A stretch of DNA of 64,000 bases from JAIOQJ01 sp963718635 (GTDB taxonomy: Bacteria; Planctomycetota; Planctomycetia; Gemmatales; Gemmataceae). Shown here one piece after another: positions 1 to 9,419 of the stretch (position 1 is its first letter; each line of letters starts with the position of its first letter). Below the pieces are notes generated by a model, which did no database searches, was not told the origin of the DNA, and saw only the letters and a list, made by a program, of their open reading frames with translations. The translations under genes were made by a program, and so were the position numbers. Location of the stretch: NCBI GenBank assembly GCA_963718635.1, contig OY970367.1:2170001-2234000 (forward strand). Direction: 5' to 3'.

Positions 1-794
1 GTCTTTGCTGACTTGGGCGGGGGCGCTAATTCGACTTCGACCCAGGTTGGTGCGTGGTCGCTCGCCGGCGCGACATCGCGGACCCAGCGGTCGACGCCGG
101 CAGACTTCAGGTCTTTCGCCAGCGCCTTGTTCAGAAGCAGGTGATCGATGCGCAAGCCGGCGTTTCGCTCCCAATGTTTGCGAAAATAGTCCCAGAATGT
201 GTAGATTGGCTCATCCGGATATAGACTTCGAATCGCGTCGACCCAACCTTGCTCCAATAAACGTTGCCAGCACGCGCGAGTCTCGGGCTGCAAGAGCGCG
301 TCTTGCGCCAGGAGCGCGGATCGTAGATGTCGAAATCGGTGGGTACAACGTTGAAGTCGCCGGCCATGATCACCGGATGGGTGCTGGCGTAAAGAGTCGC
401 CGCATGTTCGATCAGGCGCTCGAACCACTGCAGCTTATAGTCGAACTTCGGGCCGGGCTGTGGATTGCCGTTGGGCAGGTACAAACAGCAAACGATGATG
501 CCGCCGACGGCCGCTTCCAAATAACGGCTCTGTTCGTCCGAAGAGTCGCCGGGCAGCGAACGGCGAACTTCCACGATTTTGGCGCCGCGCAAGGATCGCT
601 ACTCCGTTCCATGAGCGCTGACCCTTCCAGAGAGATTCGTAGCCTGCGTCGGCCAGCGCGGAGGCCGGGAAACCCTCATCAGCCGATTTCAGTTCTTGCA
701 GGCAGGCGATGTCGGGCTTCTCGCGCTCAAGCCAGGCAAGCAGGCTCGGAAGTCGGCTCTTGATGCCGTTCACATTGAACGTTGCGATCTTCAT
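1..794 (-). pseudogene. xthA: Exodeoxyribonuclease III, frameshifted and cut by the left edge
   Basis: AP endonuclease / 3'-5' exonuclease of base-excision repair (endonuclease/exonuclease/phosphatase fold). The N-terminus reads MKIATFNVNGIKSR from the ATG at 792-794, followed by CLQELK (metal-binding Glu). The middle has AGDFNVVPTD and YDPRSW, and the end has LRIDHLLL and SDHAPTWVEV (catalytic Asp-His). These blocks lie in three different frames. One shift is near 590, where ILAR should continue into GAKIVEV. The other is near 305, just after the RSWRK block. After repairing both, the whole family pattern is present in the right order. No stop occurs before base 1, so the last codons lie outside the window. 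The order of the blocks makes the identity secure; whether the gene is really broken or the assembly has indels is open. Confidence 0.9.
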
Positions 795-1070
795 TCTTTT
801 AGAATACAGCAACCGGCGCGGATTGATATTCTCATGCAGGCAGGCCTGCCGGCCTGCCTGATTTGAAGCGGCTTTGACGCCCGCACGGCCACCTCGGCCC
901 AAATTCCGGTTCGCGGTCTTTCATTCCGGGGCGTCAAGGCATCGCCAAATGCGAATTCACCGTCCGCGAGAGCGCCGACCTCATTTAGGACTGCCCCACG
1001 ATCTTCTTCCTTTCCGCTCTGCTTCCTTCCCGTTGTCCCCCGCCGTCGCCGGGTAAAATGCTAGCAAGGC

Positions 1071-1391
1071 TTAATAGCGGCCGCCCATGCCGCCGCCGGG
1101 AGCGCCTCCGGCGCCACCCATGCCGCCGCCGGGGTTGCCTATGCCACTAGGTCCACCGCCGCCGCCACCTCCGCCGACGGGCATTGGCGGACCGGACGAA
1201 TTTTTCTGCGGATTGACAGTCATCCTTTTCTCTTCCGGATATTCGGGCGGCCGATCCCACCGCTTGTCTTCGGCCGGCGGCGTGAGATAGCTTTGTTCAG
1301 TCGGAACGCGCAACTGCCGCTTAGGCTTGCCAGTGCAACCGAGCCCGACAATCGCCAGTAATAACGCAGCAGCGCCCCATGTACGATGCAT
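1071..1391 (-). CDS. Small Gly-rich lipoprotein
   Basis: A 106-residue protein with a short basic start, a hydrophobic stretch (ALLLAIVGLGC) and a lipobox-like Cys at residue 19, so it is probably lipid-anchored after signal peptidase II cleavage. The middle is charged and proline-rich (DRPPEYPEEKR). The last 35 residues are almost only Gly, Pro, Met and Ala, a low-complexity tail ending GGGMGGRY. A purine-rich GGAGGGGGA lies just before the ATG at 1389-1391. Similar short lipoproteins with glycine tails occur in planctomycetes. No catalytic domain is visible and no function can be assigned. It stands alone, with the repeat-rich gap behind its promoter. Confidence 0.7.
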   Translation of the reverse strand: MHRTWGAAALLLAIVGLGCTGKPKRQLRVPTEQSYLTPPAEDKRWDRPPEYPEEKRMTVNPQKNSSGPPMPVGGGGGGGGPSGIGNPGGGMGGAGGAPGGGMGGRY

Positions 1392-1887
1392 GGCTTCCCC
1401 CTCCGCCCACTTATCGTTTGCTAATAACGGAGACGTATAGCGTAATGACGCTGGCGCTCAAGGGCATTTTGAAGGATTTTGTTGTTTTGCTTCTCGCTAA
1501 CTCGGTAATGCTTCTCTAGTTTCCGCGTCTCACGCTCTACGGCATCACAATGGACACACGGGGGCGCCAAGCGATTCTGGCAAAGGCGGCATCTTCCCCT
1601 TCACCCTCCCCCGGCTTTGCGGGGGGAGGGCAGGGTGGGGGGAACGGCCGCGAGTGTCCCGACGGCTGTTGATGGGCAAGCTGCTTCGCCCCACCCTGCC
1701 CTTCCCTTCAAAAGGAAAAAGACATTTCTCAAAACAGCGCGCCTAAGCTGGATGTCGAATTTTGCAAGTCCGCGCTTGTGGGTGACAGGGGCTCACCATC
1801 GGAGAAGGTGAGCAATGGGGTGTACGCTGCCGGGTAGCGACAGCACCCGGCAGCTTGCGCCGCTCCGCTCGCCTGACTTCACAGAGA

Positions 1888-1942
1888 CCCTTCTGGAAAT
1901 ATTTCCAGAAGGGCCTTTCCAATTAAATCGTGGGAAAACGCG
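1888..1942. repeat. GGAAATATTTCC palindrome element, copy 1
   Basis: A perfect 26-bp palindrome (1888-1913) is centred on GGAAATATTTCC with arms CCCTTCT/AGAAGGG. Twelve bases later comes the motif AATCGTGGGAAAACGCG (1926-1942), which accompanies every copy of this element in the window. Confidence 0.85.
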
Positions 1943-2035
1943 CGATGAAGTTTCAAACTTCCGTGGCACAAGCGTCTCGCTTGTGCGTCGCTCAAGCACT
2001 CGACGCTCAATCGCCCGTCATTCTGACGGTACGCC

Positions 2036-2088
2036 TTGTGGAAATATTTCCACAACGCGATGCCCGAGGAAATCGTGGGAAAACGCGC
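2036..2088. repeat. GGAAATATTTCC palindrome element, copy 2
   Basis: A perfect 20-bp palindrome (2036-2055) has the same 12-bp core but arms TTGT/ACAA. The companion motif AATCGTGGGAAAACGCG starts at 2071. Downstream at about 2098-2126 lies GTTAGCCGGACACGCCAGCG, which recurs in inverted form near 56,667-56,695 beside copy 5. Confidence 0.85.
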
Positions 2089-2162
2089 GGCGGTTTTGTT
2101 AGCCGGACACGCCAGCGACGGAGGAAATGATGAATCATCAATCGCTTGATAGTCTCATCGCG

Positions 2163-2216
2163 CAGGTTCTGGAAATATTTCCGGAACCTGGAATGCGAGA
2201 AAATCGTGGGAAAACA
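2163..2216. repeat. GGAAATATTTCC palindrome element, copy 3
   Basis: A 28-bp palindrome (2163-2190) with one mismatched pair has the same core and arms CAGGTTC/GAACCTG. The companion motif AATCGTGGGAAAAC starts at 2202. Core and motif keep the order and orientation of copies 1 and 2. Confidence 0.85.
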
Positions 2217-2570
2217 CAAGGCGGTCGTTGACGCGTCCGGCTCGGACGCGTCAACCGATTCGTTATTGTTGGGCGAGCGTGCCGCCCCACCCTGCTGTCT
2301 CCCTGCAAGCAAAGTCGGGGGCAGGGAAAGATCCGCCTCGGCGCCGGTTTGGCTGTTTGCCAGAATGGATTGGCGCACCCTGGACACACTAACCCGACGC
2401 GTTAGCGAGGAAATCACCGAAGCGTTGGCGTTATACTCTAGCGAGCGAGCCAACAGAAACTCGCTAACGCTTCGGGGCCTGCCTCGCTAACGGGTCGGGG
2501 TTAGTGTGAGTTTTCAGCGCATTGCACCTATCGCGCCCAAAGCAGCGATCCTACTTTTAGCCTTAAAGTC

Positions 2571-2598
2571 TTGACACCAGTGCCAACTTGGGTATCGT
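2571..2598 (+). promoter_or_regulatory. Putative sigma-70-type promoter
   Basis: A perfect -35 box TTGACA (2571-2576) is followed after 16 bases by TATCGT (2593-2598) as a -10 box with four of six consensus matches. It lies about 40 bases upstream of the AGGAGA ribosome site and the ATG at 2641. Predicted by eye only. Confidence 0.45.
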
Positions 2599-2640
2599 TC
2601 CGCCTTCCCAGGAATAGATCACTCTTTCAGGAGAAAGAAC

Positions 2641-2965
2641 ATGCGTTTCGCACGCTTGGCCTTGGCAGGCTTCCTCGCGCTTGGATGTGCAGGCAGCGCA
2701 TCGGCTCAAAATTTTCAATCGGCGATATCGGGCGTCAAACCTTCGGACATCACCTTCAAGCAGGTGGACACCGGCAGCACGATCGCCGGCCCCAGCCAGC
2801 TCGACGCGAGCCGGGCAATCGTCTTTCAGCCTTTCCTCGTTTATCCGCCAAGCCGCCGGGCTAGGCCCGACCAAGTTCGGCGTCAGCCGTATTCCGGCGC
2901 CTCAGTACAGCAGTGCGTTTACGCCGCTGATGCCTATCAATTCGACTGTGGAAATACGGCGATAG
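2641..2965 (+). CDS. Small secreted protein, frameshifted, function unknown
   Basis: The start at 2641 follows a good ribosome site (AGGAGA, 2630s) and opens with a clear signal peptide, MRFARLALAGFLALG...GSASAQ, cleaved after about residue 23. The mature part begins NFQSAISGVKPSDITFKQVD. Around 2820-2870 the sensible reading moves to the next frame, which continues FIRQAAGLGPTKFGVSRIPA and ends TPLMPINSTVEIRR at 2963. The original frame instead runs into a downstream hairpin repeat. The short exported protein with a Pro-rich C-terminus resembles unknown planctomycete exported proteins; no catalytic motif is seen. The frame change is inferred from composition and fit, not from an alignment. 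Confidence 0.5.
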
Positions 2966-2970
2966 GGCAT

Positions 2971-3056
2971 TCCGTTAGCCGCGATGAAGGCCTTACGCAG
3001 CGACGCCTTTGCCAGCAGAAAACGCTCCGCTGCGCAAACCTTCGCGTCGGGGCTAA
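2971..3056. repeat. Degenerate copy of the GTTAGCCGCGACG hairpin repeat
   Basis: The right arm CGCTCCGCTGCGCAAACC...GCTAAC is well kept and the left arm (GTTAGCCGCGATGAAGGC) is decayed. Same family as the perfect hairpins at 17,822 and 60,441. It sits just after the secreted-protein stop codon. Confidence 0.6.
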
Positions 3057-3227
3057 CAATTTTGAACCGCTAACAGGTGCAAACCCATACAGTGTCCGAC
3101 TTGATATTTTGTATTTTTGAGGAACTTTTTTCGTTCTGTGCGTTATAACAATAGGATAAATTCTCTGCCGAATGCAACTTGGTTAGATCCTAGCCTCCTC
3201 CGTCTTCTTTTCGCCAGGGCACTTGAA

Positions 3228-3903
3228 ATGATCAGGTTCTTTACACCATTAGCGTTGTTGATCGGGTCGTCCCTCAGCTTTGCTCTGCGCAAAGGCCGAT
3301 GAAGGTACCAAGTCGACGCCGAGCCCCTCTCCCGCCACGGCGCCGAGGTATATCACGGTCGGCGACATCGTTGGCACGATTCAAAAGGTTGATGCCAATG
3401 CCATCACTGTACGCGTCACTTGGTACACTCAGGTACCGGTCAAGGGCGCTCGTAATCCTTACGGCAACTGGCATAATGGAACTTCGGGCCGTAATCACAA
3501 TCAAATGCATCAACACATGATGCAGATGCAGCAGCAACTGGCCCGACGCGGTACCGCTGTTAAATCAAAAGAAAACCACAAAGATTACACGATGGATTTC
3601 GCCAGCGACGCTCAAGCACGCATTAAGCACTACCCGCCCAAGGCGCCCGGACCCGATGGCAAACCTGGTGTATACTCGGCACAAGATTACGTTGATATGA
3701 AGGGCAATCCGCTTGTTCCGGGCTGGAAGGCCGATCTATCGGAGCTGAAAGTCGGGCAGTTGGTGGAAGCCCATATTGTCCGGACGCCTGGCTCTGAAAA
3801 GACCAAGGACACCAAGGACGATATGATCGTCCGCTGGGCATTGATTATCAATGAGCCCACTACGCCCCCGGCGAACACGACGGCTTCAACTAAGAAGAAG
3901 TAA
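3228..3903 (+). CDS. Exported protein of unknown function, frameshifted after the signal peptide
   Basis: The downstream frame encodes about 200 residues: TVGDIVGTIQKVDANAITVR (a beta-rich segment), a His/Met/Gln-rich stretch (HQHMMQMQQQ), a central KDYTMDFASDAQAR segment and a Lys-rich end, closed by TAA at 3901-3903. It has no export signal of its own. The upstream frame from ATG 3228 supplies one (MIRFFTPLALLIGSSLSFA), and the two join around 3285 at LCAKADEG. A single indel there is the simplest reading. A strong terminator follows. The repeated 'constrain and buffer' phrase KVDANAITVRV resembles OB- or SH3-like barrels, but I do not recognise a family. Confidence 0.65.
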
Positions 3904-3921
3904 CTGATTTTGGAATGCGTA

Positions 3922-3956
3922 AAGGCTTAACGGCCGTGCCGTTAAGCCTTTTTTTC
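3922..3956 (+). terminator. Rho-independent terminator
   Basis: A 12-bp perfect stem (AAGGCTTAACGG / CCGTTAAGCCTT) with a 5-base loop is followed by a run of T. It lies 19 bases after the stop at 3903. Confidence 0.9.
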
Positions 3957-4005
3957 GTTGCACTTGGTTTTATATCGCGAAGTCAAGTGTTCAGTGAAAG
4001 CGCAT

Positions 4006-4317
4006 TCAATTAATCTGGGCAACTTCCGCAAGTCGTTCGCTGGCGAGCCCGAGCGATTGAAACCAATGGCGCATCATCGTTTCTTGCTCGCCTAGTTCGG
4101 CTTCTACTGTTGCTGTCTGCCGTGTCAACTCGCCTAAGCGTTGGTGCCAGCCGGCAAACTGCGTGGACATGCTGGCAAACGCCGCGCGCCATCCCTCGCC
4201 CTTTTCAGCGGGAAAAGCTTCGATATCTACTTCCAAAGCTGCTGTTTGTTCTAATGCCTGAGCGATTTCTGCTTCGACTCGTTCGAAAAAAGCATGATCG
4301 AGCGTTTGATTTTCCAT
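4006..4317 (-). CDS. Small helical protein, unknown
   Basis: The start MENQTLDHAFFER at 4317 is chosen because GGAGGGAG lies 6 bases upstream; a longer frame to 4422 has no such site. The 103-residue product is nearly all alpha-helix with many Glu, Gln and Ala, consistent with a coiled coil (EAEIAQALEQTAALE, ELTRQTATVEAELGEQ). There is no signal peptide or membrane segment, so it is probably cytosolic. It converges on the terminator of the preceding gene and is divergent from hemL. No family recognised. Confidence 0.6.
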   Translation of the reverse strand: MENQTLDHAFFERVEAEIAQALEQTAALEVDIEAFPAEKGEGWRAAFASMSTQFAGWHQRLGELTRQTATVEAELGEQETMMRHWFQSLGLASERLAEVAQIN

Positions 4318-4465
4318 GGCACGGCTCCCTCCGATTTTCGGGCGCGGCTCTTTTAACGGAGCGGCGACTTCTTGCCCATAGAGGATTCGTATCCAGTGGC
4401 GCCACCAAATTCTGGCTAGCAATCAAGGAATCGTCGCTCGGCGCGAACCGGAATACAAAGAGTGC

Positions 4466-5777
<1,312 letters not shown>

Positions 5778-5802
5778 AGGGAACAGCCTCGAAGTCGATA
5801 GC

Positions 5803-6285
5803 TCATCGTGTCCACTCTTCAATCGGCACGAACTCACCGCGTCCGACTTCAGCCAATGCTTCATCGTGAGATTCCTTGGTGAAAAACGGCCAGGGATCTA
5901 CGGTCTGGTGATAGAGTTGCTCCAGATCCGCAATAACTTTCATCAATATCCCATCAACTTCAAAAGCGATATCCTTTGAATCCAAATTGATAGCGAGCTT
6001 ACGCACTTCTTTAACAAGCTCGATTTCGCGAAGAAATTGATCCCGAAATTGACTTCCGTATTCGTTGAAGTTGACCAGGAGGGCTTCCTGATCGTCGTCT
6101 TCAACAACGCGACGGACGATTCAATCGTTCAGCCTCTGCATCTGCAGAGGCATTTCCTTGCATGCTGCCACAAGTTCGGCGAGGTCGTGGCGGGAAATGG
6201 CATTCTGTTCGCGCATCATCTCAAGCCGCTGGAGAAAGCTGTCCAGTCTGCTGCGCTCAATGGTTTGAAAGATCGTTTGAGTCAT
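5803..6285 (-). CDS. Unknown protein split by an in-frame TGA
   Basis: From ATG 6285 (GAGG upstream) a frame reads MTQTIFQTIERSRLDSFLQR to a TGA at 6121-6123. The same frame then stays open, as IVRRVVEDDDQEALL through FREIELV-like helices to GRGEFVPIEEWTR and a stop at 5803. The two halves make one continuous Glu/Leu-rich helical protein of about 160 residues. The second half has no good start or ribosome site near the TGA (a GTG at 6006 is the first). The end DEALAEVGRGEFVPIEEW resembles C-termini of antitoxin-like or CopG/PHD-type small proteins, but no toxin gene is adjacent. It could be two genes, a nonsense mutation, or a base error. Confidence 0.45.
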
Positions 6286-6398
6286 CGGTCGGCCTCGATC
6301 AAAAACTGCACAACGAATAGGCTTTAGCTGCATTCTATCTTATGGCAGACAGCCTGTATTCGTTCGAGGACTTGGGCGTGCTTGAGCGTCGAAACACC

Positions 6399-7172
6399 TC
6401 AGCCAATCGTGTCGCCTTCTTCAGCCGCATAATCCTGAGGATCCTCAAATTCCGCAAGTTCGGCATGGACGTTTTTCATGATCCAGCGGTTCACATCGCG
6501 GAACATATGCGGGTGCATTTGCTCGGTCGTTGGATAGGTTTGAAATTGGACATTGGCGCCGGCGCCATAGAGGACGCGGAAATCGCGGCGAGCCGTTTCG
6601 AGAGGGAGAACCGGGTTGGTGGCACCGTGGCCGATGAAGACTTTAAGCTGGCGAACGTCGGGAAAGCGAAAGAGCGGCTCGCCGTTGGTGGGCCTGGGCA
6701 TGGCGCCATTGAGGGAGATTATGCCGGCGACCTTCTCCGGCATACTGAGGCCTAGCCGGTAAGCGAGCGCCGCCCCTTCCCAGATGCCAGCTAGATAGAT
6801 TCGCTCCGAATGAACGTGATAACAGCGCCGGGTCTGCTCGACTGCGCGGAGCATATATTCTTCGATGAAGGCGTCGTGCTCGCCGTTGCCCCAACTGTAG
6901 GTGGGAGCGTTTTCATCGCTGCTGCCGAGCCGGTCCGGCCCGCGAAGGCTGATGCAGATGTAGTTGCGACGGCTGATGCGCGGGGCTAATCGAAGAACCT
7001 GTTCGTCGGTTCCGCCATCGCCGTGAAAGAGCACGACAAGCGGATAGGCGTAATTCGGTTCGTATCCTGTCGGTAGGAAAGTACGAACCGTCTGCGTTTG
7101 CATCGTCGGCAAGTCGGACGCGTAGAAGCCTTCGGCCGGCGGAATTTGCCATGTCATCGTGGTGCGCGGCAT
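6399..7172 (-). CDS. Alpha/beta-hydrolase-fold esterase-like protein without the usual catalytic Ser
   Basis: A 257-residue protein of the phospholipase/carboxylesterase type. The core strand and oxyanion-hole turn read PLVVLFHGDGG (residues 44-54). The nucleophile elbow, normally G-x-S-x-G, is GIWEG at 129-133, with Trp (codon TGG) where Ser belongs. The acid position, normally HGxxD, reads HGATNPV with Asn at 186. The His-containing end MHPHMFRDVNRWIM is kept. It has no signal peptide. The fold is clear, but two of three triad residues differ, so it may be a non-catalytic member or use another residue. TGG is one base from the Ser codon TCG, so a base error would explain Trp but not Asn. 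Confidence 0.7.
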   Translation of the reverse strand: MPRTTMTWQIPPAEGFYASDLPTMQTQTVRTFLPTGYEPNYAYPLVVLFHGDGGTDEQVLRLAPRISRRNYICISLRGPDRLGSSDENAPTYSWGNGEHDAFIEEYMLRAVEQTRRCYHVHSERIYLAGIWEGAALAYRLGLSMPEKVAGIISLNGAMPRPTNGEPLFRFPDVRQLKVFIGHGATNPVLPLETARRDFRVLYGAGANVQFQTYPTTEQMHPHMFRDVNRWIMKNVHAELAEFEDPQDYAAEEGDTIG

Positions 7173-7584
7173 GGGGTCAACCTGTAACGATTATGACGCC
7201 GCCAGCCACGCCGGCTGGGTCGGGTCGATCACTGCGGGTGTGACTAAGGATCCGGGAACGAATGAATCAGCCGGGTCGTCGGCTGCCGGAATCGCCATCT
7301 CGTCACATTATCACGACTTGCGTCGGAAGCCAAACGGCTGCTTCGAACCAAATCTACGTCGATTGTAAAAAAGTGTCAACGATGCCCGAAACAGAACTTG
7401 ACAAAAAATGAGCCTTTATCGCCAAACCGCGTCCGGTGGTAGCGGTGAGGGTAGCGAGATTGGTCCCGGAAAGGATGTTAAGCCTGAGAAACCTTGCGGG
7501 CTGTAAGAATCCTATGACGAGAGCAGATGCGGCTTCGCGTTCATTAGAGGATCATCATCAGCAAATACGAAGCCGCCCTGACTG
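7173..7584. other. Gap between divergent hydrolase and cysC 3' end
   Basis: About 410 bases with no gene I can support. A 69-codon frame on the plus strand has no convincing composition. No repeat family of the window is present. An AACTTGACAAAAAATGAG stretch near 7395-7412 contains a -35-like TTGACA without a clear -10 box. Confidence 0.4.
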
Positions 7585-8280
7585 TCAGACTTTCAACAAA
7601 CCACGTTTTTCTAGATAGCCTAAAACCGTGGCTACAGCTGCTTCAACGCTCGAATTGCCGGCATCAATGGTCAGCTCTGGTTTCAAGGGCGCCTCGTAGG
7701 GGTCGTCAACGCCGGTGAAACCCATCCCCTTGCCCGACGCGACGGCCGCCCGTGCTTGCTTGTACAAGCCTTTCGGGTCGCGCTGTTCACACGTTTCAAT
7801 TGAAGTGTTCATGAACACTTCAATGAACGGAATGGCGCCGGCCTTGTTCTTTTCGTGGATGGCTCGGGCTGCCTCGCGATCCTTGCGATAGGGACTGATA
7901 AAGCTGGTAAGTGAGAAGAGGCCGGCATCCGCAAAAAGCCGGGAAACTTCGCCGATGCGGCGGATGTTTTCTTCGCGATCCTCCGCTGAAAAGCCGAGGC
8001 CGAAGCGCTTGGCTTGGGCTTCGCCATAGCCGCGTGTTTCCGTCAGAATCTTGGGGCCGGCGTTCAGGCCGAAGCGGATGTTGTCGCCGTCGAGCACGTA
8101 GGTCGCATGGCCGCGTTGAATCAAAACTTGCTCGAGTGCCACGGCGATGGTGCTCTTGCCGGAACCCGATAGACCGGTGAACCACAGGGTAGCGCCCGTC
8201 TGCTTCAGCAGTTTCGCCCGTTCTTCGCACGTGACGGCCCCATCGTGCCAGGTGATCTGCGTCGATTTCATCTCGCTCAT
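7585..8280 (-). CDS. cysC: Adenylyl-sulfate kinase (APS kinase)
   Basis: Phosphorylates adenosine 5'-phosphosulfate to PAPS in sulfate activation. Walker A is WFTGLSGSGKSTIA (residues about 33-46). YVLDGDNIRFGLN is the substrate-binding DGDN loop, and FISPYRKDREAAR and IEVFMNTSIETCEQRDPKGLY follow, all in family order. Compared with E. coli CysC there is an insert between DGDNIRFGLN and the GFSAEDREENIRR motif (PKILTETRGYGEAQAKRF). It is long at 231 residues. ATG 8280 follows AAGGAG by 5 bases; a TTG at 8283 is less likely. No CysDN genes lie nearby, so this is a stand-alone kinase gene divergent from pyrD. Confidence 0.95.
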   Translation of the reverse strand: MSEMKSTQITWHDGAVTCEERAKLLKQTGATLWFTGLSGSGKSTIAVALEQVLIQRGHATYVLDGDNIRFGLNAGPKILTETRGYGEAQAKRFGLGFSAEDREENIRRIGEVSRLFADAGLFSLTSFISPYRKDREAARAIHEKNKAGAIPFIEVFMNTSIETCEQRDPKGLYKQARAAVASGKGMGFTGVDDPYEAPLKPELTIDAGNSSVEAAVATVLGYLEKRGLLKV

Positions 8281-8362
8281 CAAAACTCCTTGGATTCCCT
8301 ACGGGCGATCCGTACGACATTGTTGAAAGAGTGTTGTATTCAAGTTGAACGCGCGTGGCTTC

Positions 8363-9274
8363 ATGATCGATCTATCCATCTCACTGAAACGACTGACCCT
8401 GCGCAACCCGATCTTGGTTGCTTCGGGCACCTTTGGCTATGCGCGTGAGATGGAAGGCGTTGTCGATTTCGCAAAGCTCGGCGGCATTATTCCGAAGACG
8501 GTAACCCGGCAGGCGCGTGCGGGCAACCCGCCACCCCGAACCATTGAAACACCGTCGGGTTTGCTCAATGCCATCGGCCTCGACAACGATGGCATCGAAC
8601 ACTTTATCAGCCATCACCTGCCCTACTTGCGGTCGCTGCCGACAGCCATCATCCCGAACATCGCCGGCAAGACCGAAGACGAGTTCATCGAGATGGCAGC
8701 CATGCTTGCTGATGAGCCTAGTCTTGCCGCGCTCGAGTTGAATCTTTCATGCCCGAATGTCTCAGGCGGAACTGACTTCGCAACCAATTCTGAAGTCACT
8801 CGACGGATCATCCAAGGAGTGCGCAATGTAATTCAGTGCCCGATCATCGCCAAACTGACGCCGAACGTGACCGACATTATCCCGATCGCCAAGGCGGCGG
8901 CGGACGGCGGCGCCGATGCCGTCTCGCTTACAAATACTTACGTCGGCATGGCGATCGATTGGCGCCGGCGGCGTCCTATCTTAGGCAACATCACAGGCGG
9001 ACTGAGCGGGCCGGCCATCAAGCCACTCGTCCTTCGCCTTGTCTGGAGGGTGGCCCAGGCAAAGATTTTGCCGATCATCGCTGTCGGGGGCATCGGCACA
9101 ATCGATGATGTGATGGAATTCATCGTTGCCGGCGCCAGTGCCGTGCAGATCGGCACCGCGAACTTCTACGATCCGACAGCTTCGGTTAAAGCAATCGATG
9201 CACTTGAAGCTGCCCTGCGTGAGCTTGGCGCAGCTACCGTGCGCCAAGCGGTCGGAATTGCGCACGCATCCTAG
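8363..9274 (+). CDS. pyrD: Dihydroorotate dehydrogenase, class 1B type
   Basis: Flavoprotein that oxidises dihydroorotate to orotate in pyrimidine synthesis. Family signatures in order: LRNPILVASGTFGYAREME (FMN loop), NPPPRTIETPSGLLNAIGLDN, LELNLSCPNVSGG (active-site Cys, class 1), IIAKLTPNVTDI, GGLSGPAIKPLVLRLVW, IIAVGGIGTIDDVMEFI and GASAVQIGTANF. The start at ATG 8363 (MIDLSISL) fits family starts; a TTG at 8345 would add six residues. Length is 303 residues, normal for PyrDB. Class 1B enzymes work with an iron-sulfur/FAD subunit PyrK, which is not adjacent here. Confidence 0.95.
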   Translation: MIDLSISLKRLTLRNPILVASGTFGYAREMEGVVDFAKLGGIIPKTVTRQARAGNPPPRTIETPSGLLNAIGLDNDGIEHFISHHLPYLRSLPTAIIPNIAGKTEDEFIEMAAMLADEPSLAALELNLSCPNVSGGTDFATNSEVTRRIIQGVRNVIQCPIIAKLTPNVTDIIPIAKAAADGGADAVSLTNTYVGMAIDWRRRRPILGNITGGLSGPAIKPLVLRLVWRVAQAKILPIIAVGGIGTIDDVMEFIVAGASAVQIGTANFYDPTASVKAIDALEAALRELGAATVRQAVGIAHAS

Positions 9275-9419
9275 GGGAGAATTGGCCGTCTTGTTAACCG
9301 GAACGGGTGAGCCGAATTGCGCAAGCAATCCGGTGCTGCGGGGTGAGGACATGACTCAAGCGATTCTATGAAGAAGTCGATTGCTCAGGCAATTCGGTCG
9401 CCCAGACGAGCCAATGCAA

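Larger units (their letters stand above)
1392..2570. other. Gene-free, repeat-rich gap
   Basis: I see no credible gene here; the open frames on both strands translate palindromes. It holds, in order: an inverted pair of GGGCAGGGTGGGG-type runs (about 1624-1707); a hairpin with arms GCTGCCGGGT/ACCCGGCAGC (1827-1855); three copies of a GGAAATATTTCC palindrome element (entered separately); a GCACAAGCG/CGCTTGTGC hairpin (about 1966-1986); and a long imperfect inverted repeat with arms near 2385-2410 and 2484-2510 (CACACTAACCC and GTTAGCGAGG blocks). Confidence 0.6.

Noticed and set aside
2007..2490. Overlapping open frames on both strands containing FWKYF-type phrases
   Set aside because: They translate the GGAAATATTTCC repeat; the same phrase appears at 55.9 kb in another context.
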